Origin: Ichthyophthirius multifiliis
Taxonomy: Eukaryota; Ciliophora; Oligohymenophorea; Hymenostomatida
Assembly (NCBI RefSeq): GCF_000220395.1
Contig: NW_004085941.1
Location: 86,802 to 150,801, forward strand
Reading direction: 5' to 3'
Length of the DNA stretch: 64,000 nucleotides
Part shown: one piece after another, positions 1 through 12,956 of the stretch
Position numbering within the stretch: the stretch's first letter is position 1
Layout of the letters: every line of letters begins with the position of its first letter
Notes under the pieces: generated by a model
The model's input: only the letters and a program-made list of their open reading frames with translations
Told to the model about the DNA's origin: nothing
The model's database searches: none
Made by a program: the position numbers and the translations under genes

Positions 1-513
1 ATATTAGGAGAGTAATTATAATTTTTAAAAATATTCAATTATCTTAAATTTAAAAAAAAGGTAAGGGATATATAGGTGATTTAATTCCTGAAGATAAGAA
101 ATAATAAGTAATAAAAAAAAAAAAAACTAAAAGAAATGAATAAATATTTTTATTAAATTTATTTTTAGAAAGACTAAAATGATAAACTATAAACTCTAGT
201 TGATTAAATAGATTATGCAGCTTTAGATAAATTCTTCTTTCCTTTTTATGGTTTCCATGTAATTTGTGCAGGAGTATGCATATTATATGCTCCTTATATT
301 TATGGAATTTCTATTATATATATTCATTTTTTAATATTTTTAATATTGCTTTTCTTGAAATTTAAATCAGAAGTAAAATTCTGTTATATTTTATACAGTG
401 TTTGCTAATTAATTAATATTATGTTGCTAATTGGAGGAATAGTAGGAATAGGTTATGGTAAAAAAAATTCTTAAGGAGAATATAATAAATGTATATTCAA
501 TTCATATAGTTGA
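1..513 (+). CDS. Membrane protein, 3' end only (5' truncated by window)
   Basis: Two exons can be read with TAA/TAG as Gln: an upstream piece to 107, a 61-bp intron at 108-168 (GTAAT...TTTTAG, phase 0), then an exon from 169 to the TGA at 511-513. The first exon is lysine-rich. The second encodes an acidic/Gln stretch followed by two strongly hydrophobic segments (one with CAGVCILYAPYIYGISI, the next with NIMLLIGGIVGIGYG) and a short polar tail. This looks like the C-terminal part of a small multi-pass membrane protein. I do not recognise the family, and the start lies before the window. The frame is convincing because splicing joins two open frames at a good donor and acceptor. Confidence 0.6.
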
Positions 514-2699
514 ATTTTTTTAAAAATAGTTATTAATATTTCATGTGAATTTCAAAATTTGAAAACAAAAATTATTTATATATATATATCTGAATACACA
601 TGTATATTAATATTTTTAAATTATTTTATATTTAATAGTAAAAATAAATTTAAAATCATATAAATAATAAAAAATCTATTTTTTCAAGTATATATGTAAT
701 TATAACTACGTAGTATTATTTTTGTCAATTTTATTTTTATAAAGCTAAAAAATGATTAAAGATATTAATTTAAAAGAAGATATTTGATAATATTTTTATA
801 ATTTAATTTCTAAATCTTATTTGCGTTATGATTTATAGATGAAAATGTACTTCATTTTTTCAATTTATAAAGAATAATTCGGATTGTTTAGCAAAAATTA
901 AATATATATCATAAATTGAAAATATAATTTATTTTAATAATATTTAAAAATATTTTTTATTATATTTTAAAAACAAATTCAATTATTTTATATAAATTAA
1001 ATATTTTTTTATATCTATTTATGTATTAAACTATTTTTTTATTTTTTTATAATAAAACTCGTTCAATTATCACTTAACCACTTAGATATAATGACTTGGC
1101 ATCTATTTATATATAAAATGAATGTATATAAAATACATTTTTATAAATTAGTATTATAATTTACACAACTTCATCATCTAAATCTGCTTTTATTAAATAA
1201 AAATATTAATATATTAAAATTAATTTATATTTACCTAATAGTTCTTCTAAACTCTATTAATATATAGAGAATTACATCATATCAACAAATCTCAAACCCT
1301 AATATTAGCATGTAGATTTTATGCATTATTATAAATCTGTTGAAATTCTTTATTTTTAAATAATAATTAAATTATTATATATATTTTAAAATATAAATAC
1401 TTTTATGCTATCATTTTTTATTAATTCTTTGAACAATTAAATTATATTTAACTAAATTATTTTGTACTGTAAAAATTAATACAATTTTTAAAATTAGTAT
1501 GATATAAAGACTTTGAAAATTAAAAAAAGCCTTTCATTTATTAAAAAACTAATTAAAATATTAATTTAATAAAAAGGATTTTAAATAAAAAGTAAATAAA
1601 AAAAATAAAAAATTTTAATATTAAAATTAAGATTTTATTTTTATTTAAAAAAAATAAATATTCTTTTTTATTAATCAATCACATTCAAAAATATATATAA
1701 TCATAAGCGAAATATATAAAAAAAACATAAAAATATCATAATAATTTTATTTTTATTTTGATAATGCAATCTCGCTTCTGATTACAATATGAAACATAAT
1801 AATCGAAAAAAAAACAAATTATTAAATTCTAAGGAAGAACATAATATAATCCATATGCGAAAAACAAATTTAAACTCGACCATGAATAGTTTTAGTTTTT
1901 TATATAATAAGGTATACAAATAAGTAAAACAATTCGATTTATTAAATAACCTAAAAGGCATAAATCATAATTACAATCTAAAATTTTCAAATATAAATCT
2001 ATAGTAAAATATATTGGATTATAAAATATTAACAAGGATATTAGTTTGTCGTCTTTTTTTCTAATCAATTGTTTGTTTTATTTATTTTAAAATGTAAATT
2101 TTTACGGAATATATAATTTTAATATATTAAAATATCCTATTATAGGAAATGTTATTAATTAAAGCATTTATTATATCTATATATTATAATTCATTAACTA
2201 TCTATAAAGTTATGGTTCAAAAACATTTTACATTATTATTAAGTATAATATGCTTATATATATTCTTTTAAATATAAATACATAAATATTTTTTTATTAA
2301 TTTTAAATATATATATAATCAAATATTTAATTTATTAAATATAATTATTTTTTTAATTAATATTTTCTTTTATGAAAATTATTATTTTTAATATTCTTAT
2401 TTTTTTATTTATTCAAGATAGAATATATTTTAAAATATTATTCTTTAAAAATTTTTGATTAAGCATTTATATTTATAAATATTTTTTAATTTAATAAAAT
2501 TTAAAAGAAATAATATTTCATCATATAAATCTATTTGAATAAATAATAATAAATTTAATAATAAATTTTTTGAGAAATTTCTTTTCTACATTACTATTTA
2601 AGAAAATAATATTACAAAAATATTTTAAAAAGGCTTTAAAATTAAATATAAAATATAATAAAAATTACATAGAAATATAAAATCAAATAAATTTTAATT
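514..2699. other. Gene-poor A/T-rich spacer
   Basis: About 2.2 kb of very A/T-rich sequence with frequent TGA in most frames. No RNA gene or mobile element was seen. The only long open frame is a minus-strand one at 1675-1968, listed separately. Confidence 0.6.
1675..1968 (-). CDS. Weak hypothetical ORF, hydrophobic
   Basis: With TGA as the only stop, a 97-codon frame runs from ATG (1968-1966) to TGA (1677-1675) on the minus strand. It encodes a hydrophobic protein with several Phe/Ile/Met-rich stretches. The region is slightly less A/T-rich than its flanks. In this genome a random frame can stay open about this long, because TGA is rare, and no homology is recognised, so it may well be noncoding. 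Confidence 0.15.
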
Positions 2700-3448
2700 A
2701 TGATACCTTTGTTCATCAAAAAATCAATATAGTTAAATAAAAATTTTATATATCTATAAAATTGTAACTTTTGTTAAGATTTAAAAAAGACAATATAACC
2801 AAAATAAAAAAAAGCCTTTATAACATTGGTAACTTTTTAATATTTGAAATAAAAAATTATAAATATAATCATAATTTATCTTTTAAAAATTAAAATATAG
2901 ACTGATAGAGCAGCAGAAAAAATAAAAGAATTAATTTCAAAAAGCTAAGACTAAAATTATCTTGCTGTTAAAATTGGAATTAAAAAAAGAGGATGCAGTG
3001 GTTTGAGTTATACAATGAATTATTGTGATAATAAAAAAGAAAATAAATTCGACGAAGTTATATATGATAAAGGTATATAATATATATATATACAATTATT
3101 TTAAAAAAACTAAAATAAGAATTTATTACTAAAAATATTAATTATTTATTTCAAACTCCTAAATATAATAATTAATATTTATTTTTATATATTTATCTAT
3201 ATTTTTCATTTATTTATAGGTGTAACTGTTATTATAGATAATAAAGCTTTAATGGCTTTAGTGGGAACAGAAATGGATTGGTTAGAAGATGATTTAAGAG
3301 CAGAATTTATTTTTAATAATCCTAATTAAAAAGTAATTGCCTAAAATATTACATTTTTATTTTAAAATATATAAATTTTAATAAATTGTATTGTTAATAT
3401 ATTAATTTATAGGGTGCATGTGGATGTGGAGAAAGTTTTTATATTTGA
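2700..3448 (+). CDS. A-type iron-sulfur cluster carrier (IscA/ISCA family), mitochondrial type
   Basis: Four exons (2700-2828, 2901-3072, 3220-3332, 3413-3448) give 149 residues and join in frame at GT/AG sites. The core starts at about residue 38 with AFITLTDRAAEKIKEL, the usual opening of HesB/IscA domains. The three conserved cysteines are all present: one in RGCSG and two in the C-terminal GACGCGESF. Members of this family accept and deliver Fe-S clusters to apo-proteins. The first ~37 residues are rich in Lys/Asn/Gln with no acidic residue near the start, consistent with a mitochondrial presequence (inference). The protein ends seven residues after the CGCG motif, as usual. ISCA1 and ISCA2 types cannot be told apart by eye. 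Confidence 0.93.
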
Positions 3449-4475
3449 AAGCTATATTATATATTTTTATATTGAATATTTTTTACTCTAGATTCTTTAA
3501 TTAATAGTAAATATAGAAACAATATACTATAGAAAAAATATTATATAAATTATATAAGAATTTAATACTACTAATTAACTTTTTTTATATATATGAATTT
3601 TATTATTTTGTTTTAAATTTAATATATTAATATGAAAATATGTAAAAAAAAATTTAAAATAAAATTTATATTAAATATTAGTAATATTATACATTTAATG
3701 TTAATTCTTTTAATTCTAAAATTAAAAAATAATTATTAAACAATTTTATTTTTAGTTACTAAATTTAAATTTAGATTAGTCATATTTATATTTAAAGTTT
3801 AAATAAGATTTTTTTATGCAATTATAATAATTTAAAAATTTCAGTATTTTTTAATTTAGTTTTTTATTAAATAAATATTTAAAATATTTTTATATATTTA
3901 TTTAAAAACTTTTATTAACATAAAGATAAAAATATTTTTTTAAAAAATAATAATATTTATATCGCAATTATATTTTTATTATTTATTGATTTAATCATTT
4001 TACTTTTATATATTTATTTTTTCATATACTTATTATAAAAATTTATAATTATAATCGATTTTTTGGTTTTTAATATATTAAGAATTGCTTATTTATTTTA
4101 TATATTCTTATTTTATCTTATTCTTTATTTTATATTAAAATGAATACTCTATTAAAAAGGTAATAGCTAGATTTACTATTTTATTTTTTTACTCTTTACA
4201 TTTTATATTTATTAATTATTTTATATTTTTTTAATAATAAAATAAAACTAAATATATTTTTATATAAAATAATTTATGCTTCATTATATTGTATATTTTT
4301 ATAATTATTATGAAATATAAAAGCACACATGTATAAATAAAATAAAAAATAAAATAAAAAAAAATTATAAAATTATTTATTTAATTAAAAATATCCTTAC
4401 AAAAAAATTTATTCATATATAAATATAATTAAAAGAAAGAAATAATATATACCTTAAAAAAAAAACAATAAAAAA
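3449..4475. other. Intergenic spacer, no gene seen
   Basis: About 1 kb of A/T-rich sequence between two plus-strand genes. All frames are broken or low-complexity. The last ~40 bases before 4476 are A-rich, as in front of most start codons in the window. Confidence 0.6.
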
Positions 4476-5391
4476 ATGTTTGATCACGATTTCGATCCTA
4501 TTAAATTATCAGATGTGTTTAAAGATCCTTCAAAATTATCTAACTATACTAAAAAGCACAAAGTAAAAAAAAATAATATTTAAACCAAAATCTTAAAAAA
4601 AATAGAAAGATATAATATAATGGTTTGGTTTCATGATGACAGTAATATTAGTATTTAAATTTTTTAGCAGCGGTGATTTTTCTTTCTTATTAACTTTAAG
4701 TTCTTTTGTATAAGCATTCGGTTTCTTACTTTTAGTATACAAAGTGATATAAAGCAAATCTATAAATGGTTTATCAAGAAATTCATTAGTATGTTATTCT
4801 TTATTATTATTTTTTAGATTATTAGCCATTTTAACTAATGATGGTTATTTACCTTATGATTCTACTGGAGATGTAATTTATAGAATAAGTGAGACTGCTA
4901 CTTTCATTTTTTCTGTAATACTTTTATATTTAAGTTATGTTAAATACAGTTTTTCATATAATTGGGATGTTGATACATTTTAATGGTTTTTATTTGCTAT
5001 TCCTACATTTGTTTTGGCTATTTTATTCCATCCTAATTTAAATTCTAAATTTTATGCTGATGTCTGCTGGACTTTTGCCTTGTATTTAGAAAGTGTAGCT
5101 ATGTTTCCTTAATTGGATGTTTTTAGAAAAAAAGGAGGAGAAATTGAAAATTATACTTCACATTTTGTCGCTTCATTATCTTTATCGAGAATTATGTAGT
5201 TTATCTTTTGGATCTAAACTTACACTGAACTTAATACTGATAAATATACTACCTCATTTGCTCCTAATTATGTTGGATATCTTGTTTTAGGTGTACAAAT
5301 TGTACAAATATTACTTACAGGAGATTTTTTATTTTATTATGTTAAAGCTATAAGATCAGGAATGCCACTTACATTGCCTTCTTCTATTTGA
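4476..5391 (+). CDS. ER lumen protein-retaining receptor (KDEL receptor/ERD2-like)
   Basis: Two exons (4476-4562 and 4606-5391) flank a 43-bp intron. The product has 290 residues, against about 210-220 for classical ERD2, because of an N-terminal extension. The body shows the family pattern: SINGLSRNSLVCYSLLLFF followed by RLLAIL and DGYLPYDSTGD, then about seven hydrophobic segments, and LYLESVAMFPQLDVFRKKGG near residue 185. The sequence before the first repeat (MFDHDFDPIKLSDVFKDPSK) is acidic and unrelated to ERD2. The likely role is retrieval of escaped ER proteins from the Golgi. The charged cytosolic tail of typical receptors is short here (ends PSSI). KDEL-receptor-related proteins with extra N-terminal segments are known in protists, so the exact ligand specificity is uncertain. 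Confidence 0.85.
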
Positions 5392-5642
5392 TATTATCTT
5401 TTTATTATTTTTGTTTGTTTGTTAATTTTTTATTTTAGTAAAATTAATTTTTATTAATTTTAGAAATAGTACTTTATAAATATATTTTTAATATATATAT
5501 TTGGATATATAATAAAATTTTATAATAGAATCTGAAGTATTAAAATTTTACTTTTTTTTTTTTTTATAAATAAAACATATATTAATAAAAACTAAAATAA
5601 GATTTGTTTTTAATTTTCATAATTTTTGGTTAAGATTTTACT

Positions 5643-6180
5643 TCATTCATTATCATTTTTATTTTTAATTACTTCATAAAAATTTAAAAAAGCATTATAG
5701 TTTTATTATTTAGAAAAAAAAAAAGCTTATTTTTTTGATGCATAAAAATATTAAATTTACATTATTTTATTTTCCAATAAATTTTAATCTATATCTTATT
5801 TATTATTATTTTAATTATTGTTTTATTCTTATTATAATTAAAAATCCTTAATTCATTATTTTATTAATCATAATTTTTGCTTCCTTTATTATCTAAAAAT
5901 TATCCCAATTATAATTAAGTAAACAATTTTTTATAATTATTCAATTATATTATTTATTTTTTATTACTAAGACTATCATTATTAATTAAGATTACTATTA
6001 AATCCATTTTTTTATTACTTTATTACAATACTTAACAATTGTTGTTATTTCTACATCATAATAGCACCTCTTCTCTAAAATAATGTAATTTTTTTTTTTC
6101 TTTTTATTAGAAAAGCATTATGGCGAATCTAAGCTAGTGTTGAAAGGCACCTATCTTGATATATAATTTTTTATTTTGGT
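5643..6180 (-). CDS. Probable minus-strand gene, partial model
   Basis: Minus-strand reading gives a Lys/Asn/Gln-rich polypeptide ending at TGA 5645-5643 (C-terminus ...VIKNKNDNE). Internal stretches such as LNNYKKLFTQLQLGQFL and a final FYEVIKNKNDNE have the composition of real ciliate proteins. The reading needs one extra base at an 11-A/T homopolymer (5714-5724) and probably another at 6007-6013, or unseen introns. The 5' end and start codon were not found; frames remain open to about 6180. No family is recognised. Confidence 0.35.
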
Positions 6181-6523
6181 TAAGGAGGAAAAAGGGTATT
6201 TTATTTTAAAGGATTTTAATATTTTTCCTTTATTTAAAATGAATAAAAGAATTATTATAATCTATATGATTTTCAATAAAAAATCATTATTATTTATACT
6301 TTTTTAAAATTTTTAATGTATTATTTTAATGAGTTTATTCTTTTAAATTATATTGAAAAAATTAATTATGTTTTTATTTAAACTTGTGCTGAATTATAAA
6401 CTATTGTTATTAATATAAATTTTTATATATGATCTTTATTTATATTTTAAATATTTTTATTAATATTATTATTTATTAAATTAAAATATAGATATTTGAA
6501 GGCCATTAAAATTTAACTTTTTA

Positions 6524-7110
6524 TCATTGAAAAATGGTGTTTCCTTGAAAATTTTCTTCATCATATTCTGAAAGCTAATTTAATATATTAATTTATTTAT
6601 TAAATATTTATTTTGATATTACTAAATTTATTTTTAAATTATTTTAATATACAACTTTTTTCTAACACTTATGTTCATTTCTTTTTACAAACTAGTTTTT
6701 ATTAATCTGAAAAACTACACTATTTTTTTTATATTTATTCACTTATTATTCAACTTCTATTTCTGAATTTTAAGATCAAGAAGGAAATGAATGAGATAAT
6801 TAAAATTTACTTATTTTTTATTAAGAATATTACTATTATTTTAATATTTTCTTTATTTTGCTTTTATAATTATTGATTTTCTTATTTTGTTATTTAATTT
6901 ATTATCAATTTAGGTTTATTATTTAATTTTTTATTTGTATTGTGGATTATCTCTTATTTTGTTTTAATTTTTCAAACAAAATAAAAGAATATCGTTTTGT
7001 TATATAGTTTCTTTTATATTCAAATGTTTTTTAGTTAAATTTTTAAAAAACTCATTATATATATAAACTTATAAATAATTATATTAAATATATATTTTTA
7101 GTTTAAATAT
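6524..7110 (-). CDS. Probable small minus-strand gene, basic protein, partial model
   Basis: A continuous minus-strand frame from about 7110 encodes a Lys/Asn/Gln-rich, probably helical segment (containing FFKNLTKKHLNIKETIQQND). A terminal exon reads LSEYDEENFQGNTIFQ and stops at TGA 6526-6524. Between them lie plausible GT...AG introns (one ends TTCAG near 6765), but the middle joins are ambiguous and the start codon was not located. No family is recognised. The plus-strand frames here (Phe/Ile-rich) look like shadows. Confidence 0.35.
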
Positions 7111-7336
7111 AACTTAATGTTATAAACCTTTATATTATAAAAAAAAAAATTAAACTAAACTTAATTATTAATAATGTTTATCAATTAAAAAAAGATACAA
7201 GTATTTTTCTCAAAAAGTTAAAATATATAAATCCTTAAAAAAAAAAAGTCTTTGAAATAATACATAATAAAATACTATAAAAAATATATTTATAACATAT
7301 TGATAAAGACATTTATTTTATAAATAATATAATATA

Positions 7337-10300
7337 TCACCACTCATTATCAAAATTAATTTTAAATTCATTTTAAAAATCTGATTCATCTTAAGGAACA
7401 GTGACATGCATATCAGGAGTATTTAAATTAATAATTTTTTAAATGATCTCGTCATCATTTAAATTTTCATCTTTTTAATAAATATCAAGCCATTCACCAA
7501 TCCATTAATTATATTTTTTTCTAATTTCATCAAAATCTTCCCAAGATTCAATAAGATATTTCAAACAACTTTTTGGGATTCTTAACTTCTCTTAACCTTC
7601 ATTTTCATCCTTATATCTTCTGTATATTTTTATCCCTTTATTATTTTAGTTTTGTCCAGGTACGTGGATTTTTCTTATGCTTTTTATATTTATTTCTTTT
7701 TTAAAGAACTGTTTTTATTTTTTATTTAATTCACTTTATAATAACTTCTCTAAATTTTTAGCAGGAGAATTTAACTTTGATAGATATTATTATTTATTGT
7801 CAACATTTAAAAAATTTATAGCACTTGGTATTTTGTATTCACAATTACTTTATGTTTATTATTAAGTTTAAGCTAAAACTTCAGATTTTCTTCTCTATTT
7901 TTATCTTTTCTTTACTATATTTTTTTTTTTATTTTATTCTTTTTCATCTAAATTATCATTTATTTCATTCAATATACTCTCGATACTCGAAATACTTTTT
8001 ATATCGCTTTCTGACTAATTTAAAAAATTATTTTCTTCTTTCTAAATTTAATCCAAGTTTATTTCTTTATTTGATGCTTGCATTTAGGATTCCATTTTAT
8101 TTACATAATTTAATGATGCTATTGATTATTATCTTGATATTATTGATAAATTTAAAGATTCTAACAGCTAATTATTATCTTCTAAACTTTCTGCTTATAA
8201 AAAACTTTGTTTTAGTTTTTATTATTTTCGCTTTTTATGTATTAATTTAAGTTTTGATATTTTTGGTTTCTGCATTATTAACTTTTGTATTTCGTTTTGT
8301 TTTTAAAATTTAATTATTCTTCTTTTAGCTTCTTCTAATATTGCTATCATTCTTTAATAATCTTCATATATGTATTCATTCTATTTTATTTTTTGTTAAT
8401 ATGTTTTATTTTATTAGTATTTTTTTTTACTAGAATATGTATTTTGTCTTCTTTTTTTTCTTAGTAAACATTTTAGTTTAACTTTAGTAATTCTTTTTGA
8501 ATTGTTCTTTTTTATTTAATTATTTATAAGTCTTTTTTTTAAATATATATTCTTACAAAAGTTTGTTATTTCCTCTATATGTATGATGTATATGGTAAAT
8601 TTTATAAATTAAAAAGCAATGGAATAAATATCTAACATTTCTAGACCAGTGCATAAATAATTTAAAGAACATATTTGTGAAAATGATTTTTTATAATTGC
8701 CTTTTTTATAACCCTTTAATAAAAAAGTTAAAAAAATATATATTTATTATATATTTTACAAGGTAAAAGTTCATAGCAATAATATAAAAGTTATAAAACT
8801 TTAGAAATACAAACAAAGTTTTCTCCTTACAAAGTAATCTTTATACCTTTAAAAAAGAAATCATAATCGAAATTCGTAGGAATTTTCTTTCCGTTTTCTT
8901 TTATTGTTTGAAACCATTATTTTATTAAATCAAAAGAATAAAAAACATTAATACCATCGTAAGCACTTATTAAAGAATAAATTAAAATAATTATGTTTTA
9001 AATATAAAAATTACTTTGTTTTATTATACATAATAGTAATATAAATGTTTAAATTTTATTCATTATAAAGTAAAATCAGTGATGTATCTTTTAAATTTTC
9101 AGGGAAAAGTTTGGTTTCAATTTTCCGCATTTTAATTAAGAAAACTTTAACTAAATTATAATAACCGGGAATTATATACCAAAGAATTTAATCTTTATTA
9201 GCAAATTATTTATTAATATACCTACACCATTCAGCTAGGAAACTAAAATAGGCAACTCCTGCTTTATAAATTCTTTTTTACCAATTTTTATTTTCAAGTA
9301 CTTGTATTAATTTATCTTGATGTTCTTTATGTTTAGTTTAACTTTCTAAATATTAATAATAGTTTTATTCCCAAGAAAAAAGACTGGCTAAGAAACTAGT
9401 TTTACCATTCAAATTAATACTAGAAATATTATCAAACCATTCATCAATTTATGGATTTTTTTCTTTTCCTTATTCATTTTCAAGGCATTCAAGAAATTTT
9501 TTCTTAAATTAAAAAAATAAAATTATAAAACAATAAAATATTATTTTTAAACATTAATATTTATTTTTTTAAAAAAATTAAATTGAAAATAAAAAGAAAA
9601 AGATTTGAAAAAATGGAATTTAACCTTTTATTTAATGATTGAGTTTAGTGAAAAAAAAAAACATCATTTTAAAAAGTAATATATGTATATAAGGAAAATT
9701 TAAAATGTACTTTAAATTAAGGAATTCTAAAGAAAGCTAAAGCACAGAAATTTTCAATAAATTACCTTTCTTTTTCATTCCCACCTTTTTAATCTAATTT
9801 AATAAGTACATTTTCTAATGTTTCTATTAAATAGCTTTCATAAGTTAAACAAATCTTTATTTTTTTTAACAAAGGTTATTTTTCTATTGCTTAAACTTCC
9901 AAATTTTTTACATTAGGTAATGTCTTTCCTGATTTGATATATTATTCCATTTATTCTTGTTAAAAGCCAATATAACTTAAGTCCAGTTCTTCCCTATTAT
10001 TTATCAAAATTAGCGCTTCATAATAAAGTTCTCTTAAAGATTCATCTACTTAATCTGCATATTCAAGTAAATGTTATGCCAAATTAATTAAAAGATCCTA
10101 AACCCTTATAAGCTCTTCTTCATTACTATAAAGGTATTAACTACCCTTTTTAAATTATTAAAATATTATTATTTATTTATTTTTAGAATATATAAAAATT
10201 TGAATTCTTTACCTATAAAGTGTGAATATGTAAACATTCAATAATTCTACTCAAATGCATTCTAATATCATTATTAATATTTTATCTATCTCTATAAGTT

Positions 10301-12387
10301 AAATTGGTATCATAAAGTTTAAAAACAGATTCTTCCAGTGCTATTTTTTTATTCATTAAGTTTTTAAACTTAAAAAAAATAAACGAAAAAATAAAATCAA
10401 AAAATAAGTAATAATTTACTTCTCTTGGAAGAGTTGTTTTTTAATTTAAATTCTACTTTTTTATATATAAGGAACTTGCTTTTACTATTCCTTCCTCAGT
10501 TCTTACTCCTGCAATTAATTATTTCAAAAAAGGCTAATGAGAAACAATAAATTCGCCTTTCCAAATGCCTACTTAGCATCCTTAATTCCATAATTTACTT
10601 TTATTAATATTAATTTCACAGATTATAAATTATTCCTATTCTATTTTAATACCTACGTCTTCTGATAAGAACTTTATCATTTATACATATCCATGACCTA
10701 TTAATTTATGGTCCAAATATATTTCTTTACTATTAACTTGATGCTTAATTATTTTTTTCATACTTAATGTTGGTTATACTTAAGTAGTAACTATTTTTTT
10801 TTTTATTATTTTTTTTTATTGTTTTTTGATATAATAAATACTTTAATCTTTTATTGTTTATTCAATTTCAGGATTTTGATTAGCCCAAAGAATCATTTAA
10901 AAAGTAGAAGAAGCGAATTCATCAGCATAAATTTGTAAATTAATATGAGGTGTCTCTTAATCATGTTGATCTCGAAATTCCCATTTGAGCTCTTTATAAC
11001 CTTATAACTATTCAAAAGTGGAAGCTTAAAATTATTATTAGTGTTAAAATGAAGGAGTATTTTCTTATATAATTTATTTATAATCAAGCCCTCCACTTTT
11101 AATTACACAGCTTGTAAATCTACTTTTTGAAGTTACTATTCCTTTCTTGTATTTAAAGGAGTCTCCGCTTTATATTGCTTTTAACTTATCAATTAAAATA
11201 TTATTTTCTCTCTATTTAGGAATTTCTTTGTTTTTTGGGGTCTCGTTCATTTTTTTCGGCTTCTTTTTAACTACAAATGATTTTGGAATATAATTTTTTC
11301 TTGTAAATTCTTATATAAAATTATAATCAAAATTTTCATATTAAGCTTAATTTAATTCTTATTCGTCAGTACAAGCTAATTATGTGTGTTTAGATGAAAA
11401 CGCATATCCTGGATTAAAGAAATTTGATGAATGTTCACTTTAATAATCAAAATTGTGAGACTTTTTATTTATTATTTAATGAGAATTTTTTTTTTTTTTT
11501 TACTTTTATTTACATAGAAAAATTATAAGCTTTTTCACTTAAATTTTCATCCAAAATCATATTTAAAGATTTACAAGATATTTTCATGTTAATCATTTGT
11601 GCCATTTTTATATCAAATGTTATTCTTCCATTATCTACTTACTATAAATTATATAGTTTTTATTTTATGTATTTTTTCTATACTTCTTTTGTTTATAAAA
11701 ACATATCGTTATGAATTGGGCCAGTACATATATCAAATAAGGTTAAAGATATTTAAGAAACTAAACTTCCTGAATCATCTTAAATATACTTATTTATTTA
11801 TATATTTAAATATTTATATATATATTTATTATTTTTATATTTTTTTTATTAATTTAAATATATTTTTATATTTTTTTTATAATATTAATATATTCTTTTT
11901 TACTTACCATATTAAAATGTGAAGTTTTTAAAGATTCAGCTTCACAAGTATACATAAATTCTTCGCTAATTTTCCACTATATTTTATTATTTTTTTTATA
12001 AATTTTAATATTCTTGTTATTTTTTTACGTGAGGGTTATTATTATTTATTTATTCAGTTTTATATAAATAATTATTATTTCCAAAAACTAATGTTAACCT
12101 AGAATTTTGCTTTAATTTTATAAAATAAAATAAATGAATATATTATGAAACAAAAAGCAAAATATATAAGATGTAATAAATATTTATATAAGTAAATCAT
12201 ATCTTACAACTGGTAAATTTTTAGCTTTTATATTTGAAATTCTAACATTAAAAGTCAAAATGTTTTTATTTTTGTTACTAAATATTAGTTGTTCATTAAT
12301 TGTAGTATTTTTATTATAATTTTATCTTTGTTATCCTTAAAATGCATTTTTCTTGTTTGAACCATTTTTAGTTATACAATGACCCAT
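7337..12387 (-). CDS. Large protein with N-myristoylation-type start and C2-like (NT-C2) N-terminal domain
   Basis: Ten exons join in frame (12387-12208, 12109-12029, 11976-11908, 11788-11504, 11460-10420, 10368-10213, 10145-9711, 9502-9015, 8965-8557, 8506-7337) to give about 1437 residues. The protein starts MGHCITKNGS: Gly2 plus Cys4 fits N-myristoylation with palmitoylation, suggesting a membrane-anchored protein. Residues ~45-180 look like an N-terminal C2-type beta sandwich (VRISNIKAKNLPV, NPHWKISEEFMYT, RITFDIKMAQMIN). A middle region contains a helical block (NFDYDFFFKGIKITLQGENF, then VLQLLYYCYELLP) that distantly recalls DUF1765; this is tentative. The last ~350 residues are Gln/Lys/Ser-rich, low-complexity, and end in a Trp/acidic segment. 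Introns are 45-120 bp except the eighth join region. It may act as a membrane-associated scaffold. No function is assigned. Confidence 0.75.
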
Positions 12388-12756
12388 TTATTAAGTAAAT
12401 ATATATTATTTTTTTGTATATTTTATAATAATGTTTATATAATATAGCAATTATATTATAATACTTAAATAATTTTTAATATTTATAATAATTTTTAAAT
12501 TTGGATTTATATATATCAATTTTTACTATAGTCATCAAAATTTTATAAGAGTTATTTATATTTTTTTACTTAAGATTTTGATATACAAAAATTTATATAT
12601 CTATTAAATACAATAAATTAATAAAGATATAAATTAGAAATAATAGACATATTATTATAAATAAAAACTTAAATAGAATTCATGATAAATATATATAAAA
12701 AAAAAAATATAAATATAAACAAATTTAATTTAAAATATTAAAAAATATACATATAC

Positions 12757-12817
<61 letters not shown>

Positions 12818-12956
12818 ATCAAAATTATAATAAAATTTTTATTATGGTAATTATTTTTTTAGATTATTTAAATTTATTATAAAATAAAATACAAATAAAA
12901 CATTATTAATCATTAAATTTTTAATATAATTTTTTTAATTAATTAATTCATTTTTT
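12388..12956. other. Intergenic spacer with AT microsatellite
   Basis: Separates two minus-strand genes. It contains the long (AT)n tract at 12747-12814 and otherwise only low-complexity A/T. Confidence 0.6.
12747..12814. repeat. (AT)n microsatellite
   Basis: About 68 bases of ACAT/AT repeats, the last ~50 being pure AT, upstream of the C2-like gene. Confidence 0.95.

Noticed and set aside
7677-8250. Plus-strand Phe/Leu/Tyr-rich open frames
   Set aside because: They lie antisense to the last exon of the ten-exon minus-strand gene. Poly-Phe/Leu composition is the reverse complement of Lys/Glu/Asn-rich coding sequence.
11599-11922. Plus-strand ORF rich in Tyr/Ile/Phe
   Set aside because: Antisense to exons 3-4 and an intron of the C2-like gene.
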